Positions 49,501 to 61,629 of a stretch of DNA of 64,000 nt are shown piece after piece. How positions within the stretch are numbered: position 1 is the stretch's first letter; each line of letters begins with the position of its first letter. This stretch comes from Rhytidiadelphus loreus (lineage: Eukaryota > Streptophyta > Bryopsida > Hypnales > Hylocomiaceae), in contig OX344765.1 in assembly GCA_947034895.1 (NCBI GenBank), positions 34,601,001 through 34,665,000 on the forward strand, in the 5' to 3' direction. A model generated the notes under the pieces. That model made no database searches and had not been told where the DNA came from. It worked only from the letters and a program-made list of their open reading frames with translations. Both the position numbers and the translations under genes were made by a program.

Positions 49501-50378
49501 TTTATAAATATTGGTGTAAAAATGCAGATGTAACCTAAGATACAAACTCTACGATTCTTGTTCAAAAATCAATAACAAATTACACCTCACAGGTTCAACA
49601 TTACCGATTATCAGATCAATGAATGACTCAGAGTTTTAAAAGTTCTTCTTTGATAACCTCCAAAGAAGACTAGACACTCAATGATCACTGACCTCAAGTG
49701 CGATAAAGCAGCAGCAGCAGCGGCACCAGACTTCCAAAAGCCAGTTCCCATCCAAGCTGAAGGAGGCAGATACAGGTCCAGCATTGCAAGCACTCGAATC
49801 TCATCAGCCTTGCGCGCAACGGTGAGGATGCACCCCTGCACTTTAGCGTTGTTTTTAGCAATTAGCCATTGCATCTGGTGCAAGAAACCTTCCCTGCTCC
49901 CGTTACCATTCGCACGTTTTCGCTTGCCGCCACTTCCTACTCCTGCTGCCGCACTTGGCATACCTTCTGCAGGCACCTCATCAGAAACGAGCTTACCGTC
50001 TCTCAAATTTTCACCACAGGCAATTTGCGGCGAACACGAAACCACTCTACCCGTGGCAATTTTTCTCCCCGATTCCGAATTGTGCCCTCTCTCGTCGTCA
50101 ACCAGCACATCTTCAGCTACCATTGGCCACAGGCACAATCCCGACTCTCCCACGCGAACGTGCACGTCAGAGCCCCTTCCTTGCAGACTGCATTCCGCCC
50201 CGACCAACTGATCCAAATCCGACCAATCCTCGTCACCACGTCTCCCAAACCCTGCCAATTCCCCCTGCAAGCCATCACGCCTCACTTTCACCACCACAAC
50301 CGCGAAGCCGCACAATCGATACATCCGACTCCGCAGGACATCCTCCGACTCAGCTCGGGCCACAACGCCTCGCTCCAT
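43597..50378 (-). CDS. F-box / SNF2 helicase with CW zinc finger and RING-like domain (At3g54460 type)
   Basis: Nine exons: 50378-49693, 48901-48451, 48033-45725, 45611-45398, 45237-44998, 44774-44715, 44384-44254, 43975-43861 and 43725-43597. Phases agree throughout, giving about 1444 residues. Order: an N-terminal region starting MERGVVARAE with YRLCGF; an F-box at about 315-355 (WDVPDEIITSTFSRLLPKDL); the SNF2 start (LRLFPHQQAAVRWMLQRE); Walker A DEPGLGKT (Lys about 430); a CW finger at about 664-712 (WAQCDACFKWRKLP.., WFCSLN..); TLIVVTQSLVEHW; the DExx box as DEGH (about 932); TGTPTPN; a cysteine-rich RING-like segment at about 1146-1190 (CDRCRMWCRLP, CCHLLCLSC); then the C-terminal helicase lobe (AIVFSQF, SLGLDLSF) and motif VI VVSRAHRMG. 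The order matches Arabidopsis At3g54460 (1378 residues). It is probably a nuclear chromatin-remodelling ATPase that reads histone H3K4 methylation through CW and may act as a ubiquitin ligase, but that role is inferred from domains only. Confidence 0.93.
48910..49692 (-). other. Intron 1 of the F-box/SNF2 gene
   Basis: This intron (48902-49692) separates the N-terminal exon from the F-box exon. It is AT-rich and shows no exon-like frame or notable repeat. Confidence 0.7.
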
Positions 50379-51850
50379 CGCTCCAGCAAAAAAACCCAGA
50401 CACAGACACTTGCCGATACGATTCCTCCTCCTTCGATGATTTCACGAAACGGCAAGCGTCATTTCGATGAATCAATCAATCACTCTGACCTCCATCATCC
50501 CCTGTCAATCCCAGCATCCGACGCAATGCGCCACGGCAGTCCTCCTCCTCCCAAACCATGGCTCCCTAATCACTCCCAAGTCTCACACAATCAATTAAAA
50601 TCCAACAAAAAAATTCGCCAGCAACTGCATCGGCAAATTCATCAATTCACGCACAATACACAACCAAATTCTTGCGAAGCTAAACCCCTCGTAAAACGCA
50701 GAATCAGGAGCGCCACAGCTGGCTGCGTTTTGCAGTTGGTCCTTAGGGTTCCGCGTCACGAAGAGCGTCGGTAACTGTCTACGGTCATCGAAACCACACG
50801 TATATATACGATGCATATTCTATAAATACCAATACGATATTTGTTATGTAAAAGATCAAAGTATCGTACTCCCAAGCGTGCCGTGTGGCTCTCTACAGAT
50901 AATGAACTGTGTCCCATATATACGATCATACATATACGGTATTCGTATTATGTTCCAGTATGAAATACAATATACACATACGATCCCTAAGATGTCTGTA
51001 CGAGTCAAATGAGCGAGACGGCTACATTTCGGTAACTGGAAAAGTAAAATCTACCGTTGTAAAATCTAGCACTCATTGGACAAATGCCGACCTATGAAAG
51101 CCCTGCCTTACTGCATTGGGGGGGCTGCTCTGAATTATTGTCTAAGTTGTCTCTTCCTATAATTTAGGTTCTCAGTTCTTTTTTTAGTGTATAGTGCATA
51201 CACTGGGGTCCCACTAATCAAGAAGAAATAACTTTTTTTTTAAGGAAACATAACATTCTTGAATTCCTTTACTGTAGATTATTTGAAAAGATATAGAGTA
51301 CTCTTTGATTCAAACTATTAAAAATCCAATTTTGGATTCAAATATTTAGCATAGGATTGGAATCATTGTTCAATGTTTGACTTTGGATGAAAAGCCCCTA
51401 GTGGCCTCCAAATAGGTCCCATCAAACACTTACTGTATTTGAAGTGCGACATTGTTTAGTTTTGGAGGTTGGGATCAATTTTTCAATTTGAAGAAGGAAG
51501 CAACTTGATTGTTTGTGACTATGAGTTGTTGACCTTCAAAAAAGTGCTCAAAGATGAAAGAAGATTAAAATCTAAAGAAGCAAGAATTGTCATGTGTTCA
51601 ATGTGGGCCAAATCAAGAGGGTTTAGTTAAAGAGGGATTGATTTTCTTTAAACAAATGGGGGACCCACTGCATTAAAAGAACATCAGATACAAGAGGGAT
51701 TTCAAAACTATCGTTTCATAAATATACCGGAAAGCAATTTGGTACCCCCATTTTTCCACTTGTCCAGCTGGGCTAAATTAATTTTGGACTTGGACACGCT
51801 GTGCTGATCTTCCCTCTCTCCGGCGGGTGATCGTGAGATACCAATTAGTG
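50379..51850. promoter_or_regulatory. Divergent intergenic region between the F-box/SNF2 gene and the A9-repeat gene
   Basis: The minus-strand helicase gene starts at 50378 and the plus-strand A9 gene is transcribed from roughly 51850, so this 1.5 kb must hold both promoters. It contains TATATATACG repeats (around 50800-50815 and 50917-50925) and related ACGTATA/ATACGAT phrases. No gene is seen. The 301-codon plus-strand frame that overlaps the start of the helicase gene is its antisense shadow. Confidence 0.5.
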
Positions 51851-51869
51851 CGGTTCGAAAAGAATTACT

Positions 51870-53271
51870 GTGGTCCACAGAAGCAGTCTAGTTCTGCTTA
51901 GCAGAAGGCCCCAGTTGCGACGTTGGTTTAACTTAAGCTTAGCAGGTCGTCGTCCTCGTCCCTTTGTGTGCTCTGCCAATCTTTTCTGCATTTTCTGCAA
52001 TCTCTGCAATCTCCTCTCTGCACTGCTGCGGTGGTTGCGATCACCGATTGGTGATTGGTAAGCTTTACATTGGAACGAGGATCTTTAGTGCACGTTCCTC
52101 ATTCTAACCCTACGAGAACCGTCCAACGTGCTCTCTTTTTGCGAAATGCCGGAGGCGCTCCTCATTGCTCGCAGCTGTTGCTACGAAGTGTAGAGTTCTG
52201 ATTAAGTTGAGGACACGGACTGTCATGCTTGAATCATTTTATTATTCTCTCAGGTATGTGTCCGCGTATCCTGTGGTTGCATGTAGCTGTTGTAATGAAA
52301 TGTAGATTCGTGACTAGGATGCTCTGATGCTGTGAGGACACGGACTATTATGCTTAAGTCATTTTTTCACTCAGGTATGTGTGCGCGCATTCTGTATTGT
52401 TTGGAGCCGTTGTTATGAAGTTTAGATTTGTGAGTAAGATGCTCATGCTGCTGTGAGGACAGGGGACTGCCATGCTTGAATCGTTTTTTCCCTCTCAGGT
52501 ATGTGTGCGCGCATTCGGTGGTGTAGAGGTTCTTCTTGAGGCTTGGTTTTTGTTAGTGTTTGTGATGGTGAGGTTGAGGACATTGTAGGAGTTCATTAGG
52601 GGAATGAAAGTATTTTAACTTGTGTCGCGATGTTTGATATTGTCATTTGTGCTACCGCTTTAGAGAAGGTACCCCGGTAGTTGTAGAGTTTCGGTTTTAG
52701 TTGTGGAAGCTCCGCCGGAGACAGGTGAAACGATGTACGCGTCATGTGACTTTTTAATAGTTTCCGCCATTTGTTTTTGTCATTTGAGCAGTAACGGTTT
52801 GGCTACGAGAGGATTACCTATAATGCATTGCGATTTGGTTTTGGATTTTTAGTACTCGTAGTGATTGCCTCTAGATCTTGTTCATAGCGAAACTGAGTCT
52901 GTTGACCGTCGAAAGCTTTCGATGATAGTGTTTGGCCTGCATTGTATCTTCCTTTACAATATCGTGGTTCCGTGATCTTGGTGGTATTCTGCATAGCCGA
53001 CCTTGAACTTATTTTCGGTCGTGGTCTTGGTGGTATTCTGCATCCATATATTTTTTAATTGCTGTGTCGAGGGACACTGGTTCTGGCTATTAACGTTTAT
53101 GGAGCTGAGTGAAACGCAGCTGACGCTTCTTTATTTCAGCTTTTGTGTATGCCTAGAATTGGAACTGCATTCGATGTTGATGTGGCAGCTTGTTTGCATT
53201 GTTCTTCGTTGCTTTGAATTCTGAATCTCAAACTCTTTGACGAGTAGGAGGAGTTTGCGGTAGTAAACGGT
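51870..53271 (+). other. Probable 5' UTR exon and leader intron of the A9-repeat gene
   Basis: A good donor (ATTG|GTAAGC) at 52058 follows a CT-rich leader (CTGCAATCTCTGCAATCTCC). The start codon of the gene is at 53272, so a leader intron of up to 1.2 kb is likely. The exact acceptor is not clear; TTTATTTCAG at about 53138 is one candidate. The intron contains the three-copy repeat described separately. Confidence 0.55.
52171..52530 (+). repeat. About 122-bp tandem repeat, three copies, each with CAG|GTATGT
   Basis: Copies start at about 52171, 52283 and 52403 (GCTGTTG..GAAGTGTAGA-like). Each contains GAGGACA.GGACT..ATGCTT and ends in a pyrimidine run with CTCAGGTATGTG (CAG at 52251, 52372 and 52496). 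The spacing is 121 and 124. A fourth partial unit follows (GTGTGCGCGCATTC). Confidence 0.9.
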
Positions 53272-56200
53272 ATGGCATACTCAGCAGCACCTGAATCCGG
53301 AAGAGATTATGGTGGAGCGAACGGTTTTCGGCCTCCGGATGGATACTTCGATGACGGGAATGGAGACCTCCGGAAAAAAAATAGATCAATGGAGCATGCT
53401 GCAAATGTTGATAGCCCTAATGAGGTTCCCAGTTTTGCAAACTCCTCTTTTAGTAAAAACAGAGTCATATGATACATTTCCAGGCGCTGATTGTAGGCTT
53501 TTTAGCCGTTTTGTTAATGTTCCTTCATACACGAATGGACATAATGAAAACCTCTATCATTTTCCACAAAGACAACTGATGAATGTCCCCGACGTCGCTT
53601 GTGCAAGAATTGGTGTATTTTTATTTATTTATTTTTCATTCGTTCAATTCAGGAGATGTGGATTGCTGTGGCTTGTTGCAGGTTAAGGAACTCGTGGACA
53701 TCATAGAAGCAGCAGAGAACACAATTCGCTCTCAGGTCTTGGCCACTTCGGTTCTCTTTGATCTTGCAGGTCAATGCAACGTTTATTAAGCACCATGGAG
53801 TAGGTCTTGAACTCAGTAGGATTATTGTATGTAAGAAAGTGTCAATCTGCTCGTTTCATTCATGGCATGGAACGTCTAGCACTCTAGTACAGTTGTTATT
53901 CTCAGAAGATGGAATAGCCAGCGAGTTGAATGGTGATATGAATGGTTTGATATTGATTTCCTGTCGTCCTAATGAAATCTGCAGGTGGAAGAAACGGAAC
54001 AGTTACGAATTGCTTTGCGAGCAGCTGAATTAGAGCTTCAGACCTCTGTAAGTCGGTTTCAGACCATTTGGCTGCCGTGGTCATGAAGTTGGGAATGTCA
54101 ATCTTAGGATACTGAATCTTATTATTAGGGTCTAGACTGTGACTGTTCTCTTCCCAGGCAATGATACCTCATGAATTATGGAAGAACACCGTTGTATGCA
54201 TGGCAGTGCTGGTTGCTGGTCTTATTTGTCAATATGTTCTCCTTGCAAGAATGGTTTGGGTTGACGTCATTACGTTAATTCTCACAGAAAATCGATCAAC
54301 AAAAGCAAGGTGTACACGAGGGGAACAGTTCCTCCCAACCCTATCATGCACGCAATCAAAGCTTTCAGAGACAGTCAGGGTTGGTGCAGCCATATGATTA
54401 TCAAAACGGGTCAGCTCAGCTGAATGGACACAGTAACGGTGGCCGTTATGGAGGATTGAAAAATAGTCAAAGTTTTAGCAAATCTAATGGAGCACTTGCT
54501 GCTGACAATGGGCGCTCCGTCTCCCCTCTGTCGTACGTGATCTGCCTTGAAACATTAATGCACTTTGTAAATTTTGCTTCATTCTGGATTAAGTTGAAGA
54601 CGAGTATTCTTTTCTAAATGTACAGACGGAGGAGATATTCTCTGGCAGACCTTCCGCGAGACCTTCCAGCAGAGTTACAAGACTCCAACAATCATGGTGG
54701 CTATCAACGGTCACAGGTACTCATGTTTATATTGAGGCACTTTATTCTCGGAAATGGCTGGAAGAGCACATTGCGACAGTGATGCACATACAGTACTTGT
54801 TTGCTGAGCCTGAGTATAATTATATCATCATTTGAACTAGAATGGTGTTCATCTGTGACAGCGGGAGTCTTGATAAGTTGCACGCCAGTAGGGGACTCCT
54901 ACGCTATAGGAAGAAGAGATGTATTATATTTTAGTGCTGGGATTGCCACGGCAATATGAAACAGAATTTGTTAGAATTCTGAAAGGGATTCTGAAAGTGC
55001 CTCCTGTTTAATACACAGGAATTGGTGGTGAGGCCACCAGAGGAGGAGGAAGCGAATCCTGGTGTCTTAAAAGGTCGTCTTGTGGAAGCTTCAGTGAAGG
55101 TTCTCTTGCTCCCATAAACGTTTTCCCTCGATTATCATTTGTGATTGTCAATTGCGAAGACTTTGTTTCTCCTCACGTTGATAAAGGAACTTTCTTACAG
55201 TTGTGAGCATTCATTCCGGCACCCATAAGTTGTTTGCTCAAAGATACGGCTTATGGCTTGACTGTTTGATGATCGCCCTGCTCAAGTGTCTATCTCTTAC
55301 CCGACTGCTTCTCTGTCATGTAAGCACACAAGTGTGTGCTTCTTGGTCAAGTGAAAGCATGTCGTCCTCGGGAAATTATCTTGCCTTTTCTACTTAATTT
55401 AAACATGCTCTGCTCACGTGGAATCTTGTTGGTTTTCGAAATGGAAAATCAGTAATTTTGTGGTCACCTAATGTGGTGCTTCATTGCTGTGGCTAACAGG
55501 AATCTCAACTTGTTAGCGAAAAGAGGATACTTGAGCGGCGAGTTGCGGAGCTGCGTCTGGTAAGCACTCCAGTAATTTCTTTAATTAATTTCTGTATCTG
55601 GGTTCTATTTGGCTGCTGATGGACTGTCCTCATTTGTAACACAGGCCTATGATCAGCAGCAGCAGAGCCTGGTCGATGCTGCTTCAAAAGCCTTATCATA
55701 TCGACAAAATGTACTTGAAGAAAATATTCGACTGACTTATGCACTTCAGGTTCCATCCTCTTGCATCACCTTATTGTCGTTTCTTTGTTCCATCCAGCAG
55801 AGGCCTATCCCATGTAATAGACTAGTTTCCTAGAGGTGTTTGCTTATTACTGAAGATTATGAATGCTCCAGGTTGCAGAGCAAGAGAGGACAACTTATGT
55901 GCAAAACCTGATGCCTCTTTTGGCTGAGTTTGACTTGCAACCTCCTGTTTCGGATGCACATTCAATGGTTAGCCACATCAAGGTTCGTCAGTGAGATCAT
56001 TTGTTCAGTCTACTTCTTTATATGTGCTATTTATTAGGCTGCAAGGAGAAGCTTTTGTTAGACTTTGTTGCTCTTTTGATGTGGCTTTCTTTCTTGATGC
56101 CGTTTTGTATTTGTCTCACAGATTCTTGTGCAAAAGTTGCGGTCAGAGCTGGAGCTTTATGAGGTACTTCCGATGGTGTAGAGGTGTTAATGTTTTATGT

Positions 56201-59200
56201 AGATACTTGCCATGTCTTCTGCATTCAGACCTAAGTTTTTCTCATGTATCTCACTTTCTATTGCTTGCGTGGGGTATCTGCTTCATTTCATGAAGAGCAA
56301 AATGAAAGACCCACAGTTTTATCAGCAATCATATCAACCTCCATACCAACCAAATCAGTCATATAATCCTCCTCCGCAGTCTCCTACATTTCATCAGGTA
56401 TGTTTGTGAGGGCTGTGCTTTATTCTTTTTTTGCCCCATTGCATTCTGCTTTGCTCAAAGCCGCTATTTTGTTGTGCTCTCTAGCGACTTGTCTCTGACT
56501 GTAAATAATCTGTTCGCGAGGCCTCTAAGACTTAGTGCTATTGTGATATCAACGTTCTTTGTTTAGCTGATACAGTCCCTACATAAGTACCACATGATTT
56601 ATTCACTTCGAAGATGCAGTGGTTTATCGTGTTAGGAATAGGACGATCCTATTGTCTAAAACTTAAGATGGTGAACTGGTTGAACAGAGCAATGGTCTAG
56701 AGATTGTGCCTTCTTACTCTCAAAGACCAGCTTCTCCAGTCCAACATCTGCGAACAGGAAGACCTAGTTGGGACTCCGGCGTTTCTTCTCCACATTATGG
56801 TGGATTGCGAGATCCTGAAGCGCACCATGCCGGCTCCAATGAGCAGGAGTAAGTTTTCTATATAACTTGTGCACAACCAAAGCTTCGCATTTCGTGTATC
56901 GTCAGTTGCCTGTACCTGGTCAATCTTTCTCCATTCAGGTTTTCACTGTTATTCTGTCCCTTGGGAAGTGAATATCATGACGGAGATGACCTCAGATCGA
57001 TATCTGTGGGCGATGTGGGTGCAAATAGGACTTCTGCAGATGCAGGGGCGATTGTGCCTCATGATTCAGTCAATTCGAGGACAAATGAAGGTCTTGATGA
57101 TTCGGAGGGAGATGACCTTTCTTACAATGTAGCAAATACGCGTGGGGATCCGTCGCTTGGCAAACCTGATTTTAATCGACCTGCATCTCCGCCGCTGCCT
57201 TCCTTACCTGAAGAACCTAATTCTCCCAGTTTTGAAGGTACTAAATAGTACTACGTATTTAGCTTTCGACAAATAGGAACTTCTAAGATGTTGCTTTCTG
57301 CGACGTGTGTGACTCGTCAAAATCTTGTCAGGGATAAGTTAAGGCGGTGGAAAGACTCGACGAATACTAGTAGTAATCGGAGATCCCTTCCTTTGATTGT
57401 CGTGAACATTGTTGCAGATATATATGAGGGGAGGATTTGTTAAGACTTGAGAGGTTGCATGCGCAGATAGTGATCCACTTCCCGGCATTGTTGGCCTTCG
57501 CATTGTGGGAGACGCAGTCTTAGGTGGTCGACTCACAGCATGTGGGCACTCCATCAACGGCACATCTCTTTGTATTTTTCAGGTATTCCAGCCTGGTCAG
57601 TGTAGCGAGGCATTTTAGATTTGTACCTAATGATAGCTTTGAATGCAGAAATTGTGATTGAAACTCTTTTCTTCTCTACTGTCTCATGCCTTTGTGGGTC
57701 TCTTGGACGGTCATGCAGTGGGTTAGGCATTATCAAGATGGAACTGCTGCTATGATTGAAGGTACGACTCCTATCTGCATTTCCATTGGATACTTATGGC
57801 GTTTCGATCTGATTGTTCTCTGGTAGAGATATTTATGATGTTGTGGAGGGAATCACGAACTGTGTGTTTGACCGACTATTTCGGAAAAACCATGCTCCGA
57901 TTTTTGCTGTATTATTTTTGAGTACTCAATTTTGGTCCTAGTTTAGTTCCGTCTTTCTTGCAGCAGTGGTATTCGGCGTTGGTATATGTTGCTTGGAATT
58001 ACATGAATGTCACTTGTCTTCCATTGATATTCACAGGGGCAGCACAACCAGAGTACACTATTACTGCCGATGATTGTGATAGTATGGTTGCTATCGAATG
58101 TGTTCCTATGGATGAGCGTGGTCGCAGGGTAAGAAGGATTAGCCATTCCGAAATCCTATCACAGTCGCTGAACAAGTTCCCGATATTTACCGTCAATCTT
58201 ATTTCTTCTAGCTTTTGAGTGAAACCTATATCTAGGTTGGTGTTGACATTTTCGAAGTGAAAACTAAACAGTTGCTTCTACCAAGTCTCTGAATTTTTCT
58301 CTGAATCTTTGTTTTACTTTTCTTCATCTACAGGGTGACTTGGTGACTGTCATGGCTAATGATGGCAATTGGATCAGTCGCGGTAAGCATATGTATTTTT
58401 GACATACGTAACCTCGTAATTAAAAGCCTGACTTGTTTTTCCTCAACCGATTATATGGTGTTTTTTCTGAAGAATTGATCATTTCTTATGGTGAGGAGAT
58501 GCCAAATGACTAATGCCAGGTCTCCTTGAAGTTCAGATCCGATGATGCAGGATCAAATCAACAACTACATGACAAATGGTCATGCCTCGTTTGAAGTGAA
58601 TTTACTGGTTTGTTTCCCACGCACTTCTAATATTCTTCTTTAAAGACCAACGTAAAGAATGCTACTCGTTTTTCTTCAGTTTTTAGAATAAGCATAGTGC
58701 TGATTCTAGTCGTATGACAGTCTCGGTTCTAGTCTAGGCCTCCTGGTTTTCTAACCTTATTTCTGTACAGATTCAGGAGGGGACATCTGAAGACGTTTCA
58801 GAGCCTGCAACACTGATTTTGAGACGCTCGAATTTTGAACTGCGGAGGACCAATGGCCGAAAAGTGACCATCAATGAGAAATATACACCCGATGTTCTCG
58901 TACGTATCCCAGTGCCTCTTTCTCTGGTCTTATCTGCCCTTTGTATGGACCACTTTGTCAATCAAGGACATCAGAGTCGTACATTTATTCCAAGGTTGAA
59001 TGATACTTATACTCTAGGAGATATTACAGCACTGAAATTCTGTTGGGAAATTGCAGATCAAGATACCGTGTGGAGAGTTACTCCAGTGTGCTATTAGTAG
59101 AGAGGATGGTGGCAAAGAGAACTACCTGGAGTTGCGTGATCCTGGGTGAGTCTTTTGACAGTAAACTTTTCTTCTTATGTAGAGATTTGAGTATGCTTTA

Positions 59201-59772
59201 AGGCTGTTTGAAGACTTTCGATCTGTAACTGTATATCCAATCGAATTAGTTTCCTTTGTCTTGAAGAATTTATATGAACATGGATATGTACTTTCCAGAC
59301 ATGCAATTTTATCTTGTATAATTGGTCTACAATTAATTGTCCAAGGAGCTTGTGGCGTCTACACCTAAACAGCAACAGCATTTTGCTGCATGTTGGCTTA
59401 CAGAGTGCAAAACTGTTTTATCTGGTTTGCAGAACGCGAGATATGGCAGTGCTTACGTTTCGAGCTTTTCATAAGGCAGTAAGTAGATTCGCAGTGTTGA
59501 TTTACATATTATCCTGGTGTGTTTCTGTAGTTGTCGCACTGTAGTAAGTGAATGTTTTGGGGGGGACATTCTCTTGATGACTTACCTGCATCGTTATATT
59601 CATAAACTTGCTGACACTAGTATTGCCGTTCGAAAGATTGTGTTTTAGTTTTTTCGGGTTATTTTATCTGTAGTCATTGTGTTCTAATTGTAATAAACCT
59701 GTGAATGGTTGTGCGTTATTGCAGGCTATGGACGACAAAAAGAAAAAAAGAAACAAGTGGCTTAGACATTGA
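53272..59772 (+). CDS. Coiled-coil protein with one AIR9-type A9 repeat
   Basis: Twenty-one exons by my reading: 53272-53463, 53682-53735, 53985-54047, 54288-54532, 54626-54716, 55019-55099, 55500-55559, 55645-55749, 55872-55982, 56122-56163, 56296-56397, 56688-56848, 56939-57237 (or from 56969), 57467-57582, 57719-57761, 58037-58128, 58334-58382, 58537-58607, 58771-58899, 59057-59145, 59433-59478, plus a last exon 59725-59772. All phases agree, giving about 762 residues. Residues 65-103 (VKELVDIIEAAENTIRSQ..) and about 243-348 (ESQLVSEKRILERRVAEL..) are coiled-coil; a Tyr/Pro/Gln-rich linker follows. From about residue 537 comes an A9 repeat as in the microtubule protein AIR9 (PGIVGLRIVGDAVLGGRL.., ACGHSINGTSLCIFQWVR, YTITADDCDSMVAIECVP). 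A basic tail (DKKKKRNKWLRH) ends it. Function unknown; a cytoskeletal or trafficking role is an inference. The exon 1 donor (AGA|GTCATA) is weak. Confidence 0.8.
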
Positions 59773-60935
59773 CCTATGATGGTATTGTCAAACATTTAAC
59801 CGTGTAAAGCGTTTTCTATGCTTTTCTTAGGGTAGTTTAGAGGGATACTACAGTTAGTCTATTCTTTAGATATATGAGCTTTTCTCAAAATAGATGCTGA
59901 ACGTCGTCTTTTTGCCTCTATAGGAGAGGGCTCTAAAACAGTTCGGGCATTTTCAACTATCCAATAGGAGGTTGTAAAATGGATACCTGATTGTGGGAAA
60001 ATGGCCTCTTGATTACATCAGAGCATGATAAGATTTGGTTTATACTTCTTCAATGGATGATTTAAGAGCCACAATGGGTTCTTTCCTAACTAATTGGATA
60101 GGTGTCTATTAATTTTATTCAAAATAAGAATTGGTTGTTCAACTACCTTCTTACAAGGTTAAAAAATCTGAAATAATGATTGATTCAAGCATTCATTTCA
60201 GTTTTAGAAAAGGTCAAAAAAATGATTGATTCAAGCATTCATATCTGTTACTTTTTACATGTTGCAATGCTAGTTTTTGAACAAAACCATATTTTTTTGG
60301 AAACCAAGCATGTGTGGTTTTTCAAGACCTACAAATCACAAATAGGGACCTATGCCAGATTTTGTTTGAAAATTCATAACTAATTCCACAAAGCTCTGAA
60401 AAATATGAAACAACTTGGATTAGATGCCAATTCTACTTGTCTATGAAGGAAAATTCACTGAAAAATATTTTGAGAAGTTTCACCTGCCTAAAATTCAGTT
60501 CTAGTGCTTAGATGGTTGTTTTATGGACCTTCTACCTTACCTTGCTGATTGGCAGCCCTCAACCGTGTGAGTTAGTCCTTGGAGAATCTGGTGCAATCCA
60601 TAAACTTAGCTCTGGCACAATTTTCCTACTCCTGACCTGACTGCATAACTGTAATTGATTGTACGACTGGTTGTTTGGAATCGTGTATAATATCCTCAAT
60701 AACGATTGATGGTGGTGAGTTATAACCAAATTATGATGAATGATTCTCGTTGTACTTGTTCATTATAATGATTGATTCTCATTGTACTTGTTTCTTAAAT
60801 TACAAAGCTCTTTTAGGACATCTATTGTAGTCTAAATATTTTCTGAGATTAATTCATTAACTTTAAAATCAGTGTGGATTTGCTGTCATAATCAGATGTT
60901 TCTTAGTATATCACAATTACAAGACTATGGTAATT
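59773..60935. other. 3' flank of the A9 gene and intergenic DNA
   Basis: A tandem phrase GATTGATTCAAGCATTCAT occurs at 60178 and 60223 (45-base spacing). CTACCTTA at about 60533 resembles one end of the AGGTAGT MITE family, but no partner end was found. No gene is recognised. Confidence 0.5.
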
Positions 60936-60939
60936 TTAA

Positions 60940-61506
60940 CCCTAGAACGTCTGGATCCATCTCCAAAATTGGGTACTTGGAAAAAATCATTATAAAGTAC
61001 TAATTGGAAGAATATTTTGGACTTGATATACAAATAAAAGTTGTAGATTATAAATTTTAGATTCCATCTGTGCGGTTAGATTCACTTATGCTACCATCAA
61101 TATTTTTTTGTAAATTTTGAAACAAAAAATTCAGAATATCTTCTAAATTCAATTACAAGCAAACTATTATCATTTTTTGAGTAAAACTTGTTGGAATGTA
61201 TTCCAAATGAGGTTCTCTTCATATGGTGATTTTTTGAAATTTTTGTGTTTTTAAAATCTATGACCTCTGTTTTGCAAACCCAATTTTGAACTAAAATCAA
61301 TGCAATTTTTGGCTTGATAAACTTTCACAATTATAATTTTAGAAAAATATGAATTCTAGTAACACCAAATCCAACCATTAGATAGGACAAAAACTTGATG
61401 AAGTATCACCACAAATTAGATGACTTTCATCCAAACTGTAATGAGAAAGAAAACCAAATTTCAGTCTGTATATCGTCCAAAAAATGGATGTCGGAGCGCT
61501 CCAAGG
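60940..61506. mobile_element. TTAA-flanked non-autonomous element, subfamily A (copy 2)
   Basis: TTAA at 60936-60939 precedes CCCTAGAACGTCTGG. The other end, GAGCGCTCCAAGG, is followed by TTAA at 61507-61510. The reverse complement of the right end starts CCTTGGAGCGCTCCG and resembles the left end. The body matches the reverse complement of 5234-5813. A 67-codon minus-strand frame lies inside but has no known domain. Confidence 0.75.
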
Positions 61507-61591
61507 TTAATCTCCTCACACTAATTTTAATTCAGATAGTGTAATCAGTGTAAATAGTTTTATGCCGGTATATATTCTAAACTTCTTCGTT

Positions 61592-61629
61592 GTTATTCAA
61601 TATTTTTCTCAGTATCGGTATTGAATAAC
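61592..61629. other. Perfect 11-bp stem-loop
   Basis: GTTATTCAATA and its reverse complement TATTGAATAAC are separated by 16 bases. It lies between the two TTAA-flanked elements, touching the diverged left end of the second. Confidence 0.8.

Noticed and set aside
49869..50774. 301-codon plus-strand frame
   Set aside because: It overlaps the first exon of the F-box/SNF2 gene in antisense. The minus-strand frame has a family match and a coherent exon structure; this one has neither.
53758..54033. Extra exon between 53735 and 53985 in the A9 gene
   Set aside because: The phases do not allow it, and skipping it gives a continuous coiled coil.
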